Shown: positions 6,138 through 7,696 of the stretch, in pieces
Numbering within the stretch: the stretch's first letter is position 1
Layout: each line of letters starts with the position of its first letter
Assembly: GCA_900556935.1 (NCBI GenBank)
Contig: USQL01000095.1
Span: 1-7,696, forward strand
Reading direction: 5' to 3'
Origin: an uncultured Eubacteriales bacterium
GTDB lineage: Bacteria; Bacillota; Clostridia; Oscillospirales; Oscillospiraceae
DNA length: 7,696 nucleotides
Translations under genes and position numbers: made by a program
Notes under the pieces: generated by a model
What the model was told of the DNA's origin: nothing
The model's database searches: none
Seen by the model: only the letters and a program-made list of their open reading frames with translations

Positions 6138-6153
6138 CTTTATTTGATAGAAT
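6125..6153 (+). promoter_or_regulatory. Extended -10 SigA promoter of tig
   Basis: TGGACA (6125-6130, 5/6), a 17-base spacer and TAGAAT (6148-6153, 5/6), with TGA immediately before the -10, form the best promoter in the window. A start near 6160 gives a leader of about 60 bases. The form closely resembles the lepB promoter (TGGAAA, 17 bases, TGG-TACAAT). Confidence 0.75.
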
Positions 6154-6182
6154 ATATCGGCTATGTAAAAATATAAATAAAG

Positions 6183-6210
6183 GGTGCGGTTTCCAGCACC
6201 TATCAGGAGG
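6183..6210 (+). promoter_or_regulatory. tig leader hairpin and ribosome binding site
   Basis: GGTGC (6183-6187) pairs with GCACC (6196-6200). GG/CC (6188-6189/6193-6194) can extend the stem past one bulged A. The hairpin ends five bases before the ribosome binding site AGGAGG (6205-6210), which stays free. This could stabilise the 5' end of the transcript; no known riboswitch or leader class is recognised. Confidence 0.4.
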
Positions 6211-6219
6211 TATATTTAC

Positions 6220-7524
6220 ATGAACGTAAAGAATGTAGAAAGAAACGGCAATCAGGCCACCATCGTGGTGGAAATCGACAAGGAACTGATGGAGACCGGT
6301 GTCAACAAGGCATACATGAAGGCCCGCAAGAGCATCATGATTCCCGGCTTCCGGAAGGGCAAGGCTCCCCGGAAGATGATCGAGGCCATGTACGGCGCGC
6401 ACGTTTTCTATGAAGACGGCTTGGAAGAGATCTTCCCCGAAATCTACGATTTTGCCGTTGCCAAGCAGGAGGGCTTCAAGGCCATTGGCCGTCCCAACCT
6501 GACCGATATGCAGATTGCTGACGACAATACCGTTACCCTGACCATCACCACCGATGTCTATCCCGAGGTCACCCTGGGCCAGTACAAGGGCCTGGAGGTT
6601 GAGAAGGCTGAGCCCACCGTCACCGACGCGCAGGTTCAGGCAGAGCTGGACAGCATGGCTCAGAACGTGGCTTCCACCGAGAATGTGGACCGTGCCGCTG
6701 AGATGGGCGACACCGCCAACATCGACTTCGAGGGCTTCGACAACGGCGTTCCCTTCGACGGCGGCAAGGGCGAGAACTTCGACCTGAAGCTGGGCAGCCA
6801 CTCCTTTGTTCCCGGCTTCGAGGAGCAGATTGTGGGCATGAACGTCGGCGAGGAGAAGGACATCGACATCACCTTCCCTGAGGACTACCACAAGGACCTG
6901 GCCGGCAAGGCGGTTGTGTTCCATGTCAAGCTGAACAAGCTGACCGTGACCATCGTTCCCGAGCAGGACGACGAGTTTGCCAAGGATGTTTCCGAGTTTG
7001 ATACCCTGGAAGAGCTGAAGGCCGATATCCGTGCCAAGGCTCTGGAGAAGGCACAGAAGCAGATTGAGTCCACCTTCGAGAACGCCGCTGTTGAGAAGGC
7101 CGCGGAGAACACCACCGTGGATATGCCCAATGCTCTGGTTGAGAAGGAGCTGGACATCCAGATGGAGCGCTTCGGCTACCAGCTGCAGATGAGCGGCTAC
7201 TCCATGGAGCAGTACGCCAAGATGATGGGCGGCGACGTGAACACCATGCGCAATGCCTTCCGGCCCACCGCTGAGAAGCAGGCAAAGATCTCCGTAACTC
7301 TGGAAAGAATAGCCGAGGTGGAGAACCTGACCGTGTCCGAGGAGGACATCGCCGAGGAGTTCGAGAGCATGGCCAAGCAGTACGAGATGGAAGTCGATAA
7401 GGTCAAGGAGCTGGTCCCCATGGACGAGCTGACCGAGTCCCTGAAGACCCGCAAGGCCGTGAAGCTGATTGTTGACAGCGCTGTGGCGGTTGCTCCCAAG
7501 GCAGAAGAGAAGACTGAGGAATAA
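6220..7524 (+). CDS. tig: Trigger factor (ribosome-associated chaperone and prolyl isomerase)
   Basis: Trigger factor binds near the ribosomal exit tunnel and shields nascent chains. The 434-residue product has the full three-part architecture. The N-terminal ribosome-binding domain carries the signature GFRKGKAP (43-50), in the same position as in E. coli. An FKBP-type isomerase domain spans about 155-245, with GDTANIDFEGF, GSHSFVPGFEEQIVGM and an FHVKLNKL end. A helical C-terminal domain follows, ending in an acidic Glu/Lys-rich tail. ATG at 6220 lies nine bases after AGGAGG (6205-6210); the frame is open upstream to 6184, but that adds only leader hairpin sequence. It has its own strong promoter. 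Codon use is strongly biased, as expected of a highly expressed gene. The next gene is clpP, the common tig-clpP order. Confidence 0.97.
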   Translation: MNVKNVERNGNQATIVVEIDKELMETGVNKAYMKARKSIMIPGFRKGKAPRKMIEAMYGAHVFYEDGLEEIFPEIYDFAVAKQEGFKAIGRPNLTDMQIADDNTVTLTITTDVYPEVTLGQYKGLEVEKAEPTVTDAQVQAELDSMAQNVASTENVDRAAEMGDTANIDFEGFDNGVPFDGGKGENFDLKLGSHSFVPGFEEQIVGMNVGEEKDIDITFPEDYHKDLAGKAVVFHVKLNKLTVTIVPEQDDEFAKDVSEFDTLEELKADIRAKALEKAQKQIESTFENAAVEKAAENTTVDMPNALVEKELDIQMERFGYQLQMSGYSMEQYAKMMGGDVNTMRNAFRPTAEKQAKISVTLERIAEVENLTVSEEDIAEEFESMAKQYEMEVDKVKELVPMDELTESLKTRKAVKLIVDSAVAVAPKAEEKTEE

Positions 7525-7548
7525 GCCTTTTTCCAAATGGTTAGAATG

Positions 7549-7580
7549 TTTCACGGCACAATAACCCCGGCGGCGTGAAA
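7549..7580. repeat. Inverted repeat between tig and clpP
   Basis: TTTCACG (7549-7555) and CGTGAAA (7574-7580) are perfect seven-base inverted arms with an 18-base centre. It is not CIRCE (TTAGCACTC-N9-GAGTGCTAA) and not a CtsR heptad repeat. No T-run follows, so it is not a standard terminator. It may be a regulator site for clpP or a loose RNA hairpin. Confidence 0.4.
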
Positions 7581-7586
7581 ATTTCC

Positions 7587-7620
7587 CGGATGGGAGGGAA
7601 GCGTGCTTCCTTCCCATTCG
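7587..7620 (+). other. Long hairpin in the clpP leader, no T-run
   Basis: CGGATGGGAGGGAAG (7587-7601) pairs with CTTCCTTCCCATTCG (7606-7620) around a CGTG loop. This makes 15 base pairs, including two G-U pairs. The following bases are GC-rich, so intrinsic termination on the plus strand is unlikely; on the minus strand there is also no immediate T-run. A processing, stabilising or pausing element between tig and clpP is plausible. Confidence 0.6.
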
Positions 7621-7658
7621 TGCGCAATCAAAGCCGCAACCTGAAAGGAGACATCACC

Positions 7659-7696
7659 ATGAGTTTAGTACCCTATGTTGTTGAGCAGACCAGCCG
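7659..7696 (+). CDS. clpP: ATP-dependent Clp protease proteolytic subunit, first 12 codons
   Basis: The frame reads MSLVPYVVEQTS and then leaves the window. This N-terminus is typical of ClpP, whose axial loops begin with LVPYVVEQT or a close variant. AAAGGAG (7644-7650) sits eight bases before the ATG. ClpP forms the 14-subunit serine protease chamber that works with ClpX-type unfoldases; the catalytic residues lie outside the window. Position directly after tig is the widely conserved order and strengthens the call made from so few codons. No convincing separate promoter was found in the 134-base spacer, so readthrough from tig is possible. Confidence 0.85.
   Translation, partial: MSLVPYVVEQTS

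Noticed and set aside
6125..6145. Intrinsic terminator after the phosphoesterase gene
   Set aside because: The TGGAC/GTCCA stem has only five pairs, is followed by CTTTATTT rather than a T-run, and overlaps a strong promoter.
7536..7562. Separate clpP promoter using TAGAAT (7542-7547) or CACAAT (7557-7562)
   Set aside because: No acceptable -35 hexamer lies at 16-18 bases for either, and the TG extension is misplaced for the first.
5866..7617. A 583-codon open frame on the minus strand opposite the phosphoesterase end and tig
   Set aside because: It mirrors the biased codons of tig, gives a Leu/Gly/His-rich low-complexity product with no recognisable domain, and lies opposite two well-supported genes.
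7525..7658. CIRCE or CtsR heat-shock operator before clpP
   Set aside because: Neither TTAGCACTC/GAGTGCTAA nor GGTCAAA repeats are present; the inverted repeats found are different sequences.

Overview
The window is a compact, mostly plus-strand housekeeping region from a Gram-positive bacterium of class Clostridia. An Oscillospiraceae/Ruminococcaceae-like host is the best guess. The basis is the gene order rplS-lepB-rbgA-rnhB-yraN followed by tig-clpP, the strong AGGAGG-type ribosome binding sites, the SigA-like promoters, and the moderately GC-rich coding DNA next to very AT-rich promoters. The taxonomic call is an inference from gene content and style, not from a database match.

Layout. 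Positions 1-290 (minus) hold the 5' part of asnA (ammonia-dependent asparagine synthetase), which runs off the left edge. Positions 291-519 are a divergent control region with a minus-strand promoter for asnA, a plus-strand promoter for rplS and an AT-rich inverted repeat between them. rplS (ribosomal protein L19) follows as a single-gene unit closed by a clear intrinsic terminator at 874-902. A new promoter at 942-970 starts a tightly packed seven-gene run: lepB (signal peptidase I), rbgA (50S assembly GTPase), rnhB (RNase HII), yraN (UPF0102), an M19 membrane-dipeptidase family gene, a degenerate threonine-synthase-like gene, and a calcineurin-like metallophosphoesterase. Neighbours overlap by 4, 8, 8 and about 29 bases or are separated by 1-4 bases, so translational coupling is likely. 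A strong extended -10 promoter at 6125-6153 then drives tig (trigger factor). A 134-base spacer with two inverted repeats, one a 15-bp hairpin, leads to the first 12 codons of clpP at the right edge.

How the genes fit together. Most products belong to growth: ribosome structure and assembly (L19, RbgA), nascent-chain folding and proteolysis (Tig, ClpP), protein export (LepB) and genome maintenance (RNase HII). The less ordinary part is the distal half of the lepB operon. The gene at about 4383-5411 aligns by eye along its length with PLP-dependent threonine synthase, including the N-terminal PDGGLYVPE motif, the SGNFG-type loop region and the C-terminal domain. It lacks the Schiff-base lysine motif and the SGDTG block and is about 100 residues short, so it looks like a non-catalytic paralogue. 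Its natural N-terminus also appears to lack an ATG, GTG or TTG codon: a CTG at 4383, well placed behind a Shine-Dalgarno-like sequence inside the dipeptidase gene, is the best candidate. No mobile elements, tRNA or rRNA genes, or CRISPR arrays were seen.
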